Shown here in pieces: positions 54,826 through 63,968 of a stretch of DNA of 64,000 nucleotides (the stretch's first letter is position 1; the number at the start of each line of letters is the position of its first letter). Position numbers and translations under genes: made by a program. Under the pieces are notes generated by a model. It was given only the letters and a program-made list of their open reading frames with translations. It was not told the DNA's origin and did not search any database. The stretch comes from Legionella sp. PATHC032 (GTDB lineage Bacteria; Pseudomonadota; Gammaproteobacteria; Legionellales; Legionellaceae): the NCBI RefSeq assembly GCF_026191185.1, contig NZ_JAPHOV010000001.1, positions 615,001 through 679,000 on the forward strand. The letters run 5' to 3'.

Positions 54826-57800
54826 CTATTGAATTTGCCACCAGCCTATTTTTCTTGGTGTAATGTTAGGGGCGATAACAGTGGTTTGTGTTCCATCCGA
54901 TTGGGTGATCAGAATGACCAGGTTGTTATCTTTGTTAGGCCCAAGCACAGTTGGTGAGTTGGCATAACTGTTGGACAAACCAATTCCAACTGGGTAGGCT
55001 CCATTATACTGATCGGCTATATCGAAGCCTCCATCGCCGGAAATATCAAATCGTGCATATTGGAAAGCTCCACCATTTAAGAAATTCAGTTCCAGCAGCA
55101 TGGATGTGAATCCAAGACCGCACGAATTAAGAGGGGGAGTGTTTATTGTTGCAATAAATGCTCCGTTAATTAGTTCAGGTGTTGTGATTAGTCTTTGTCC
55201 TACTATAGGCAGATCGGCAAACCATCCCACTTTGTTGCTCCAGTTGATGGTATTGGCCGTGGCAGTGATAATGTTTGTAGATAAACCGGATGTCGCTGAG
55301 TTAACCAAGGTCAAAGTTTGTTGTTGCAGATTGGCACGAACATAAGGCACGGATGAAAGCGGCTTGTCCCATACTCCATAAATGGTTTGTCTTTGGGTAG
55401 TCACTAAATCGGCTGTTGTTAGAAGTTGCCCGGTACCAAACACAACAAAAAGGCCTGGATTGCGAGGATAATTAGGGTTTAATGTTACTAAAGGAGGTGT
55501 AGTGATAGGCTGTGGTGTTCCTGCAGAATCTCTTGCCTGGAATAATACGCGGGCACTCCAACTGGCAGGATCAGCGGAAGAAACATCTATTGCCCATAAA
55601 TTGCCTTGTAAATCCCCGGCATATACTACAGTAATAGGATCAGCTTGCAGTCCGTCTTTTTGCCCCAAAGCGACTGTCGATAATCCTTGGGGTAAATTGA
55701 CATTACAAGCTGAAGGCACAGCAGCACAAAGATCTATTTTTCTTAGTAGTGTACCTGTTTGAGGGTCGACAGCATAAAATACAGATGTGTTGTTTGTACT
55801 GTTGTATCCATTGCCAAAAAAGACGGCAAAATTTAATGAAGATGGACTTCCTGATCTGATTTGACCTATTTGAGGTTTGCTGTAAGTTAACCCCAAATCC
55901 ATATCCGTAAATTCCCATAGCACGGCATTGGCCACTCCTGGTTCAGAACTCAGGTTTGTCGGATTAGTGATATCCAGGGCAAAAATGCTTTTACCACCTG
56001 CATTTTCACCTCCTACCAGAATGGTATGCCAGGAACCATCTGAAAATTGTACATCAGCGCTTTCAGGAGATCCGTTGACAAAGAATAAATGATTTTGATT
56101 GTACAGGGGAGAGGTGAGTTGATGAAGATTATTAAATACTGCATTGGGAATAAACGCAAAAAACTCTTCTCCGGTGGTCGCATTAAAGGCGTGAAGCATT
56201 CCGTCATTTGCCCCAACGTATAACATGGGCTGTCGATTGGCATTGGCTTTTGCAAAGCTGGTGTAACTGGTTGTTAAGTAAGGGGATCGTGGCGGGCCAA
56301 CATAAATTACCTGGCTATCGATAATGTCTCCCAATACATGCGAGCGATCACGGAATGTTCCTCCGTTTCTTTTTTCCAGGGCAGCATTGCCACGTAGGTA
56401 TTCTAATCGTTTTTCTCCTAATAAATCACTTGGTTGTAATTGTGCTTGTTGTGCTGCATTAATATTGGCCCAGCGAAACGGTATTCCATCTGCGGCTATG
56501 GGATCCCAAGTGGCTATCTTTCGATTGTTTGACCATCCGGTTCCTGATACTAAGGAATCAAGTGCCGATTGAGCTGACCATTGTATAGAATTGGTTGGTT
56601 CTCCGGTATTCTCATCGAGTTCTATGGCTGTCAAATTACCTGTCCAATCCTGATAAGGGGTGTCTCTGGTTATAAAGTTGGCTTGATATTCCACAGTACT
56701 GCTGTCAATACGAGTTGAGCTGATGGCTGCGGCAGAAGTTGAAAAAGAGCCATTTTGAATATTTGAGAGAATGGAATTCAAACTATTGACTAGGGCTTGA
56801 GGACTTGTCGCAGGGTAGTAGTTTTCTGTACCTCCTGCAACGGCCATAGCCCTGAGGGTTGCTGCTGCCTCAGGATTTACAGCAGGATCGACACCAGCTC
56901 CCATCCCTATTATAAAAGTTAAAACACCATCATTTTTTAAAGCTTTTATTTCGTTGATCACATCGGATAGAGCCTGACTGTTTGTGCTGTTCAGTGAGCC
57001 ATCGGCATTAAATGTTGCGGTGACCCCATAGCCAGTCGCAGCCGCACTACCTAGTGGTGGCCAATACCTTGATTGGAGGTCTTGGGTTGGTAATCCATCA
57101 GAAATTAATATGATGTATTGTTTTTGCGGGCAATTGCCACTGGTAGTTCCTACAGTCTTCATAAAACTTCGAGAGCGGGTCAATAGTCCTGCAAGAGGGG
57201 ATTGTACTGCGGCCGCTTTTATTTCAGTGGTCGCAGTGGAGTTGGTTTCAGGCTTCAAATGGGGTAAAAAGGCATTAATGGCATTGGTAACACTGGTCGT
57301 GGTTGGATTTGTTCCTGCTGTAGTCATATTAACTCGCATATTACCCGTGTTAAAAGATTGATTACTGTAATAGCCAAAACCTCGTTGCACATACATTACC
57401 TGTTGTGAAAAGGGGACAAAACCTGCATTGGTAGGTCCTGTAGCAAAACTTCCAATCGAAGGTCTGGTTGAAGAATAGGAAAGAAGCACATTACCATTAT
57501 TATAATTGCCAAGAGAAAAATTTGGAGGATAAGGGGTTGCTGGAGATGGGCCATTAAAACTGACAAAAACCCCAGGAAATCCACTTCCAGCATAGAGCAC
57601 GTCATTAATAGTTGGATCATCGCTTGATCCACCAATTTGTAAATACTGGCTTGAAGAAACCAGCGTAGTACCATACAAGTTTCCAATGGATGAACAGTTA
57701 CTTGAAACAGTTGATGAAGCGGAACCGTAATTATAACAAGGATTGATAACGTACCGATTTCCAGCTACCGGTGTGTTGGTGAACACAAAATTACTACCGG

Positions 57801-58335
57801 GTGGCGACATGTAATAAACCCAGGTGTTATACGAGCTGATGTTACTTGTACTGTAGGTGCCCAATGCAAAGTCGGTGGTAGGCATGTAATTTTCAATAAT
57901 GGCTTTCACTCCAGCTTTTGCCACATTGAGCCGGCTTGCGCTGTTATCGACTTTATTACCGCTCTGGATGACAGTATAAGGCGCCAAGCCGTTGACATCA
58001 GGGCCTTGTACTGGCGGGGTGAAACCAGCTGGTACGGTATAATTCACCGGTGAACTGGAATTGTAAAGGGAGCTTAAACCGGTTGACAGAGAGCCGGATC
58101 CCGTCATAATTGCCCCACTCAAATTACCATCCATCGATTGAGAGTTACCTATAAGTATCAGAACTTGAGGATGAATCGGGCTGGCAATGATGAGTGGGAT
58201 TTGTGGAATTGTTAATGGAACGGCATAAAGAGAAACAGAAGCAGACAATAAAATAGCTATAAATGTTCGCGGTAGAATTTTAATTGCCTTCTGAATTCCC
58301 TTTCTGATTAAATTCCAAAATTTTAAAGCGTCCAT
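54826..58335 (-). CDS. pilY1: Type IV pilus adhesin/assembly factor PilY1
   Basis: 1169 residues from the ATG at 58335. A signal peptide is followed by a von Willebrand A-like region. The MIDAS DxSxS is changed to GNSQS (about residues 63-67), while SDG lies at about 412. The second half is a PilC/PilY1 beta-propeller (MLYVGANDGMLHAFNATTG). A DISGDGGFD loop near the C-terminus could bind calcium. PilY1 aids pilus extension, adhesion and twitching in L. pneumophila. It lies between pilX and pilE. Confidence 0.93.
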   Translation of the reverse strand: MDALKFWNLIRKGIQKAIKILPRTFIAILLSASVSLYAVPLTIPQIPLIIASPIHPQVLILIGNSQSMDGNLSGAIMTGSGSLSTGLSSLYNSSSPVNYTVPAGFTPPVQGPDVNGLAPYTVIQSGNKVDNSASRLNVAKAGVKAIIENYMPTTDFALGTYSTSNISSYNTWVYYMSPPGSNFVFTNTPVAGNRYVINPCYNYGSASSTVSSNCSSIGNLYGTTLVSSSQYLQIGGSSDDPTINDVLYAGSGFPGVFVSFNGPSPATPYPPNFSLGNYNNGNVLLSYSSTRPSIGSFATGPTNAGFVPFSQQVMYVQRGFGYYSNQSFNTGNMRVNMTTAGTNPTTTSVTNAINAFLPHLKPETNSTATTEIKAAAVQSPLAGLLTRSRSFMKTVGTTSGNCPQKQYIILISDGLPTQDLQSRYWPPLGSAAATGYGVTATFNADGSLNSTNSQALSDVINEIKALKNDGVLTFIIGMGAGVDPAVNPEAAATLRAMAVAGGTENYYPATSPQALVNSLNSILSNIQNGSFSTSAAAISSTRIDSSTVEYQANFITRDTPYQDWTGNLTAIELDENTGEPTNSIQWSAQSALDSLVSGTGWSNNRKIATWDPIAADGIPFRWANINAAQQAQLQPSDLLGEKRLEYLRGNAALEKRNGGTFRDRSHVLGDIIDSQVIYVGPPRSPYLTTSYTSFAKANANRQPMLYVGANDGMLHAFNATTGEEFFAFIPNAVFNNLHQLTSPLYNQNHLFFVNGSPESADVQFSDGSWHTILVGGENAGGKSIFALDITNPTNLSSEPGVANAVLWEFTDMDLGLTYSKPQIGQIRSGSPSSLNFAVFFGNGYNSTNNTSVFYAVDPQTGTLLRKIDLCAAVPSACNVNLPQGLSTVALGQKDGLQADPITVVYAGDLQGNLWAIDVSSADPASWSARVLFQARDSAGTPQPITTPPLVTLNPNYPRNPGLFVVFGTGQLLTTADLVTTQRQTIYGVWDKPLSSVPYVRANLQQQTLTLVNSATSGLSTNIITATANTINWSNKVGWFADLPIVGQRLITTPELINGAFIATINTPPLNSCGLGFTSMLLELNFLNGGAFQYARFDISGDGGFDIADQYNGAYPVGIGLSNSYANSPTVLGPNKDNNLVILITQSDGTQTTVIAPNITPRKIGWWQIQ

Positions 58336-58347
58336 GATAATCAAAAC

Positions 58348-58860
58348 CTACTGTTGAATTTGAATTGTACTTTGTATGAGTACGGAAGTATCCCCGCTTG
58401 CTCCTGCTGATCGGGCAGTTATTCTGTAGACATTACTCGGTTTTTTCATATTCTGACCTGGCATAATAACGGATGGCAGTTTTTCAAGAAAATAGCTGGC
58501 TTGTGCCCCTGTGTTGCCTTGAAAGCTATTAATGACGGCCGAACTACTTGACCAGTTAATCGTTTTCCAAAGTGGAGTAGTAGCACTTTGGTCAAATAAA
58601 TACATTCCATTATTACTGGCGAGAAAACTTTGAGGATTATAAGTACCATTTATAATCAGATTAATGGCTTCATTAATGGCGCCTTCAGTTTTTTCAAAAC
58701 TGATTTCTGAATCGGTTGCATTGGTTGCAATCCGAGTTTGAGACGTGTTTTGTGATATCTGGGTCAAGGCTAAAACAGTGAGCATTGACATAAGCACAAG
58801 AGAGGTTATCAGGACATAACCCTGTTGCTTTGTATATTGATTTGTAGAGGTTATGTTCAT
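58348..58860 (-). CDS. pilX: Type IV minor pilin PilX
   Basis: 170 residues. Leader ending QQG, then YVLITSLVLMSMLTVLALTQIS. It lacks Glu at +5, as known for PilX proteins. The C-terminal part is beta-rich. It overlaps pilW by four bases (ATGA) and ends just before pilY1. Assembles in the priming complex of the pilus. Confidence 0.9.
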   Translation of the reverse strand: MNITSTNQYTKQQGYVLITSLVLMSMLTVLALTQISQNTSQTRIATNATDSEISFEKTEGAINEAINLIINGTYNPQSFLASNNGMYLFDQSATTPLWKTINWSSSSAVINSFQGNTGAQASYFLEKLPSVIMPGQNMKKPSNVYRITARSAGASGDTSVLIQSTIQIQQ

Positions 58861-59924
58861 GATATGGAGTTCCTCAAGTTGATGGTCAATTCAAAAACAT
58901 GCCTTAAGCGGTTATCAGCGGGTACCGTGATTTGCGTATCCAAAACGTTATATTGTCTCGTTGTTAAGCTTCCTGATCCGAGTTGACCTGCTATCAAAAA
59001 TCCCAAACGAATAGCATAGACCTGTGCCCAATCGGTTACGGCATTGGCAGAAACGTATCGAGTAACGACTCCGTTATTGCCAATACCATACTGGACTTTC
59101 ATGATTTCCACACCAGGAACTAATGGCTGTATAGTCCAGCTGTTGCCAACGAGAGAGGCTCGCATTAATGCGCTTTGCCCTCCTTGGCCTTGACCAACAA
59201 AAAATGCAGTTTGTTGGATGGGTATGAATTGGGAGCCGGTTTGAAAATTGACAGGGAAAGCACTGCTTCCATTTTGCAGTACTCCAGCACCTGCATCATG
59301 AGTAATCGTAGTTCCTGCTACTCCAGTGATTTGAAATATTACGGTTTTACCACAATCAGAGACCGATCCAAACATTCCAGAGGTAAGGGACATCCCGCTA
59401 GTGCCTTGAACTACAAAGGTACTGCTGCCGGGATCAATCGTAGTTATTCCTGTTGGATAGCTGTCAGAGGTAGAACCTAATACCACCAACACATCACTAC
59501 CTTGCTGAGCATTGCCAACAAGGGTAGAGTCTAATGCGGGTGACCAATGACTGGCATTGGTGCTATTTGCAGGATTACTTTGGGTTATGGTAAAGCTCGC
59601 TCCGCTTCCATTGTAACCCATAAGGATTGTTGGTGTTGTATTTAATACTCCCAAAGGCCTTGGGCCACCAGCATTTAGACTGGAAACTGCGGTGATGATG
59701 GATCCACAGCCGGCAAATCCAGCCGATCTGATCGTTGGTATGAGTAAATTGGATATGGCATTTTCAGTGCTTTGAATAAGATCCTGAGAATTAGAGGCTT
59801 TGTAGAGTTGGGTTTGGGCAAGGTATATTTGTAAAATAGAATAAGTGAGTATCAATCCAACCAAGGTGGCTATCATCAACTCGACTAATGAAAATCCTTG
59901 TTGTAGTCTGTAGTTAATATTCAT
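58857..59924 (-). CDS. pilW: Type IV minor pilin PilW
   Basis: 355 residues. Leader MNINYRLQQG, then FSLVELMIATLVGLILTYSIL with Glu at +5. A large beta-rich C-terminal domain (IRSAGFAGCG near residue 65). It overlaps pilV (ATGA) and pilX. A minor pilin of the FimU/PilVWX priming complex. Confidence 0.92.
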   Translation of the reverse strand: MNINYRLQQGFSLVELMIATLVGLILTYSILQIYLAQTQLYKASNSQDLIQSTENAISNLLIPTIRSAGFAGCGSIITAVSSLNAGGPRPLGVLNTTPTILMGYNGSGASFTITQSNPANSTNASHWSPALDSTLVGNAQQGSDVLVVLGSTSDSYPTGITTIDPGSSTFVVQGTSGMSLTSGMFGSVSDCGKTVIFQITGVAGTTITHDAGAGVLQNGSSAFPVNFQTGSQFIPIQQTAFFVGQGQGGQSALMRASLVGNSWTIQPLVPGVEIMKVQYGIGNNGVVTRYVSANAVTDWAQVYAIRLGFLIAGQLGSGSLTTRQYNVLDTQITVPADNRLRHVFELTINLRNSIS

Positions 59925-60460
59925 ATCTGACTCTGTACTCTGAATTGAACGAAATTGGCAGTTCCTGAAGAAGCGCTGCTTGCCCCTAACTCATTTTGTG
60001 CTTTGCTATCATCCCATTGTACAGTGACGGTAATCACGGTATTCCCTGCCACACCAGAGAGGGCAGAAGTTATTGAACCACTTCCATTAGGCAGTTGCGA
60101 CACCACCCTGGTAAGCCAATACCAGGTATCATATTGTGCCAGTTGATTTGGATTGCACACCGATGCATTGCATAATACTGAAGGAGCAGTCACCGACGTA
60201 GGGTATCCATTACTACCAATATTACTGACATTATAACTCCCATTCGATGCTGCTTCTGAATTCGCTCGAATTCTGTCAAAAATATCATAGACCGCCTGTA
60301 CGGCTTGGAGTTTTGCATAACTGGAATTATTCGCTTTATTACTGACTATCAACATGCTGGCAATCCCTAACATGCCAACGGCTAATATGACTACGGATAT
60401 CAATACTTCCAGCAAGGTCATCCCTTTATATTTTGCGAATGTACCCATTCGGTTCATCAT
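59921..60460 (-). CDS. pilV: Type IV minor pilin PilV
   Basis: 179 residues. The leader ends FAKYKG, then MTLLEVLISVVILAVGMLG with Glu at +5. Typical PilV length. It overlaps pilW at its stop and lies 12 bases after the fimT stop. A member of the minor pilin priming set. Confidence 0.92.
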   Translation of the reverse strand: MMNRMGTFAKYKGMTLLEVLISVVILAVGMLGIASMLIVSNKANNSSYAKLQAVQAVYDIFDRIRANSEAASNGSYNVSNIGSNGYPTSVTAPSVLCNASVCNPNQLAQYDTWYWLTRVVSQLPNGSGSITSALSGVAGNTVITVTVQWDDSKAQNELGASSASSGTANFVQFRVQSQI

Positions 60461-60472
60461 ATTCTATCTCCG

Positions 60473-61177
60473 CTAAGGGCAGTTTAGAGCCCCATTATTC
60501 CAGACAGCCTGGCCTGGTACAGATCCTGATTGAACAAATCCAGTGGCCAAAACCATTGCCGAGCGGGCAAACGCATTTCCTCGGTTATCACACATAGTGA
60601 AGTTACTTTGAGTTGTTGATAACCCATGTGGGTCAAAAACAACACTGGCTACGTTCGAAGTGATAACAGGATCATTCACTGAGGTTTGATGCGTTTTTAA
60701 AAGAGTAGGTGCTCCTGCTACTGGTTGGGTTACTACTATCCATCCTGAGCTCCAGTTGGCTCCACAGGCAGTTGAACCTGGTGAACCTAACGGACATACT
60801 GCCACATTGACTGCCCGATCAAGTGCCACTCCACGCGCGTAATTTAATGAGCTTACCAGTGAATCAATGTTTGAAGTTAAACGGTTATTCAAAATCATGG
60901 TTCTTAACGAAGGGACAATTAGAGTTAAGATGATGGCAAAAACAGATAGGGTTACTAATAATTCAACCAATGTGAATCCAGCTATGGAAAGAGGGTTGCT
61001 GTTAAGAGGGACCTCAGTATCGAAGCTATCTTTACAAAGATCATTGTAAATTATGCTTTTTGTTTGTATATTTGCTATATTAGATTGTGTGGGCAAAACA
61101 GTTCTATCCACGCAAAATAACATATTAGCCAGGTTGCGCAGAGTGAACTTTTGTGATTCCTTTATCACCTTGTTCAA
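60473..61177 (-). CDS. fimT: FimT/GspH-type minor pilin with unusually long leader
   Basis: 234 residues as read from the TTG at 61177. The prepilin cut site IAG-FTLVELLVTLSVFAIIL is at about residue 67, which would give a leader far longer than the usual 5-30. Met19 would still leave about 48. No closer ATG, GTG or TTG is in frame near the cut, so the true start is unclear. The mature part has the GspH/FimT pattern (RGVALDRAVNVAVCP) and ends in Cys (NGALNCP). In other species FimT binds DNA for transformation. Confidence 0.82.
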   Translation of the reverse strand: MNKVIKESQKFTLRNLANMLFCVDRTVLPTQSNIANIQTKSIIYNDLCKDSFDTEVPLNSNPLSIAGFTLVELLVTLSVFAIILTLIVPSLRTMILNNRLTSNIDSLVSSLNYARGVALDRAVNVAVCPLGSPGSTACGANWSSGWIVVTQPVAGAPTLLKTHQTSVNDPVITSNVASVVFDPHGLSTTQSNFTMCDNRGNAFARSAMVLATGFVQSGSVPGQAVWNNGALNCP

Positions 61178-61380
61178 AGCATTATCCCTATCGTTTGATC
61201 AAACCCACTGCCTTGTTAATTATAGATCAAATTAATTAAATTTTTTACAAATGGTTGTATCAATTAGTTATTGCAATTTTAAGAGTAGCAGGGTTACCGA
61301 GGTTAAACAGAGAGAATTATATAGGAGCCAGAAATAATGGTCTGGCAAAAAAATTTTACAATCTGAAGATTTCATCGTGG

Positions 61381-62235
61381 TTATTCATCCCAATCCATAA
61401 ATGATTCTATGTTTAAATCTGTTTCTTCTTCGACAGGTTTTTTTAGGGTTTTATGGCAATGATAGTTATCTTTGAATGTTTTTAAGGCATCTTCCAGGCT
61501 CACAAATGTGTAACCATTTTGTTTGTATAAATTGATAATATCGGGTAGGGCATAAGCATTCAGTAAGTTAGCATGGATTAACAGGATTTGCGCTTGATCT
61601 GGATTACGATGATATTGCGTATGGTCTTCTGCTTTTAAAGTTTGTTGCCAGATAAAATCCAGATAAAAAGGCTTCAACTCATCCAGGTAAGCTCGCCTGC
61701 CCATCTCAGGAACAGACAATAAGCGTTGATTAAAGACAAAATCTTTGCTGTCAATGGTAATCGGGGCAACTTGGTAGTGATGTTTTTCAAGATAGCAGAG
61801 GATTTTATTTTTTTTATTACCAGAACTCATCGCCAAGTAGGGATAGCGAAAATACTTGGGTGCAGTGAGGACAGGCATTAAAAGTGAATCTGCTTCTTTA
61901 ATTTCCTGTATATATTCTTTCGCTTTAAGTTTGTTTAAATTGGCATGAGAAAAAGTATGGTTGCCCAAGCCGAAACCTGCATCACGAAATTTATGGAGTA
62001 TTTCCCAATTATCAGGCCTTACTTCTTTGGCAATGATAAAACCTGTTGCTGGGACTTTTTCATCCTTCATTGTATTCATCATCATATTCAGATGAAAGTT
62101 GCGGTATTCACCAACAAAGGGCAAATCATCAATTGTGATTGCTATCGCTTTTTTTTGAGCAAATACGTTGTTAAATCCTATCAGGAAAAATATTGAGAAA
62201 AGTAGTAAATATCTCGTAACAGTCTTGATTTTCAT
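61381..62235 (-). CDS. Polysaccharide deacetylase family protein, exported
   Basis: 284 residues from the ATG at 62235 (an upstream GTG at 62280 lacks a ribosome-binding site). Signal peptide MKIKTVTRYLLLFSIFFLIGFNNVFA, then the NodB-like domain: catalytic ITIDDLPF, zinc HTFSHAN, a later ILLIHANLLN. It deacetylates N- or O-acetyl groups of a glycan in the envelope. It lies between fimT and an effector-like gene, both on the same strand. Confidence 0.88.
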   Translation of the reverse strand: MKIKTVTRYLLLFSIFFLIGFNNVFAQKKAIAITIDDLPFVGEYRNFHLNMMMNTMKDEKVPATGFIIAKEVRPDNWEILHKFRDAGFGLGNHTFSHANLNKLKAKEYIQEIKEADSLLMPVLTAPKYFRYPYLAMSSGNKKNKILCYLEKHHYQVAPITIDSKDFVFNQRLLSVPEMGRRAYLDELKPFYLDFIWQQTLKAEDHTQYHRNPDQAQILLIHANLLNAYALPDIINLYKQNGYTFVSLEDALKTFKDNYHCHKTLKKPVEEETDLNIESFMDWDE

Positions 62236-62343
62236 TCGAAATTTAATATGTGTAAGTTCAATTGAGAAAAATATTGTCACTATTGTAACAAAAATTACGA
62301 TGAATAGCTTATATTTAAGAATTTATTAAAATAAGAAATACAA

Positions 62344-62378
62344 ATAAACAGCCTTACTTTTAAAGTAAGGCTGTTTAT
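62344..62378 (-). terminator. Terminator of the effector-like gene
   Basis: ATAAACAGCCTTACTTT (62344-62360) and AAAGTAAGGCTGTTTAT (62362-62378) are perfect complements, a 17-base stem with hardly any loop. On the minus strand it is followed by TTTGTATTTCTT, fitting an intrinsic terminator 33 bases past the gene. Confidence 0.85.
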
Positions 62379-62410
62379 GAATGAAAAACGACGTTAATTG
62401 TTCAAATGAA

Positions 62411-63748
62411 TTATACTGTCGGTTTACTAGTTTCTTCTGCAGTGTTTTGATCTTTTAAGTCATCCTCTTCGTCTTCTTCAGATGTGGTTGGTGCTTTTTT
62501 AAACCAGCTACCAACATATCCAGTAACTGAACTCGTAATGGAATAACCCTCTTTTTTGGGTTTTAATGCTTCCAGCTCTTCCTTACGTTTGGTGACACAA
62601 GCTTCAATGGCATCAGTACGACATGTTTTTATCATGTTTTGTATTAACGTCAAGACAGAAATCAATTGGAATCCAGCGATGTCTGAAAACATGTTGTTTT
62701 CTCGAATGGATTCCTTAGTGATTTTTTTATTTGACTGTTCAGGACGTTCAATGACCATATGACGAATGAACTTATTGGCAGCAGCAATCAGTACTTCCTT
62801 GTCTTCACAGCAATCTGCATTAGCATGAAGTATAGTGCTTAAACCAGTATGTATCACAGTAGCGCTGATTTTATCGTTGCTTAATGGATCTTTTCCATAC
62901 TCCTGGGCTATTTGGCCACGAACAATATACATCGCTCCCGCAAGAATTGCCATTTTTTCAGACGACTCAAGAGACTGGTTAGGGATCTTGTCCAGTTGTT
63001 CTGCCATGGTTTGTAAAAATTTCAGTTGTGCTGAACGGGCTTGGCTTAAAGCAGAAATTTTAGCTACGTTCTTATCAGAAAGTTCATCAAGAATTAATTG
63101 ATGAAGAGCACCTTTCATCTCATCCCAGGATTTGAATTGCTCAACAATGGATGAGTCGATTTGTTTTTCCACATGGAAGCTATTCGCATTGGCTTTGGTT
63201 TTTCCATCAGCAGTCAATTTTGCCAAAGCACTATTTTCAGCTGATTCTTCTTGCTCATAACTCAATTTGGCTAGAGAGAATATCTTTTTTAACGAAAGGA
63301 CTTGCAGGAAATGCTCTTTTTTTAAGCCTTTACGAGAATCATTGTTTTCATAAATGAAATTTAAGAATTTATTTAATCCTCTGTAAAACATAATGTTTTG
63401 CTCAGAGGTCGGTATGTTTTCATCAGTAATACCCATTCCATCCATCAAGCGAGTAAACAGTAAGCTGTTTTCTTTCTTTTCCATCACCCGCAGATTATTT
63501 TCAACGTCTTTGCAAACTAGCAGCATAGCACCATAAAACACATGGACATAGCTTGCTAATGAACGTGGTTTCAGTTCATCTATTTTTGCTTCTAGTTGAT
63601 TGAGAACGGCAGTCAGAAATTGAAGCTCTTCTTTTCTGGGGTTAGGAAGGTCTTCAATTTTGTCTTTTTTTTCGCGTTGCAGGATGATTTTAACGGTGTC
63701 ATTAAAATGACTTTTTAGTACATCAAATTCCTTTAAAACAAACGTCAT
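62411..63748 (-). CDS. Putative Dot/Icm effector (Lpg0634-like), coiled-coil protein
   Basis: 445 residues from the ATG at 63748 (GGAG before it; an upstream TTG at 63760 is open too). Helix-rich with coiled-coil stretches (EYGKDPLSNDK, EARSAQLKFLQTMAEQL region). The C-terminus is acidic (TTSEEDEEDDLKDQNTAEE), fitting the Glu-rich secretion signal of Dot/Icm substrates. By gene order it matches lpg0634, which I recall as a confirmed effector. No known enzymatic motif is seen. Confidence 0.65.
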   Translation of the reverse strand: MTFVLKEFDVLKSHFNDTVKIILQREKKDKIEDLPNPRKEELQFLTAVLNQLEAKIDELKPRSLASYVHVFYGAMLLVCKDVENNLRVMEKKENSLLFTRLMDGMGITDENIPTSEQNIMFYRGLNKFLNFIYENNDSRKGLKKEHFLQVLSLKKIFSLAKLSYEQEESAENSALAKLTADGKTKANANSFHVEKQIDSSIVEQFKSWDEMKGALHQLILDELSDKNVAKISALSQARSAQLKFLQTMAEQLDKIPNQSLESSEKMAILAGAMYIVRGQIAQEYGKDPLSNDKISATVIHTGLSTILHANADCCEDKEVLIAAANKFIRHMVIERPEQSNKKITKESIRENNMFSDIAGFQLISVLTLIQNMIKTCRTDAIEACVTKRKEELEALKPKKEGYSITSSVTGYVGSWFKKAPTTSEEDEEDDLKDQNTAEETSKPTV

Positions 63749-63768
63749 GTTAGTCTCCAAAAATCCAA

Positions 63769-63795
63769 GTAAGATTAATGTAAGAAATACTTACA
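63769..63795. promoter_or_regulatory. CpxR-like direct repeat and dyad upstream of the effector gene
   Basis: GTAAG-ATTAAT-GTAAG (63769-63784) has the GTAAA-N6-GTAAA layout of L. pneumophila CpxR sites with one change in each half. TGTAAG-AAATA-CTTACA (63779-63795) adds an inverted repeat. A TATAAT on the minus strand (63844 to 63839) may be the promoter -10; the repeat lies between it and the start codon, a repression position. Confidence 0.4.
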
Positions 63796-63968
63796 GTGGC
63801 CAGTGTAAACTAAACTTAAGCTGACGTCATGTATTTTCATTATACAATTTAAAAATATATAATATTCATTTAAAAATTGAGAAACCTGGCTTGGGCGTGA
63901 AGATTTATCAAAACGGAATGGTAGGTTAGGGAATAATTGACTTTATGGAGTTTATTCCTGGAAACGCT

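Noticed and set aside
59175-59480. Plus-strand ORFs within pilW, pilV and pilY1
   Set aside because: They are antisense shadows of genes with clear pilin or PilY1 features.
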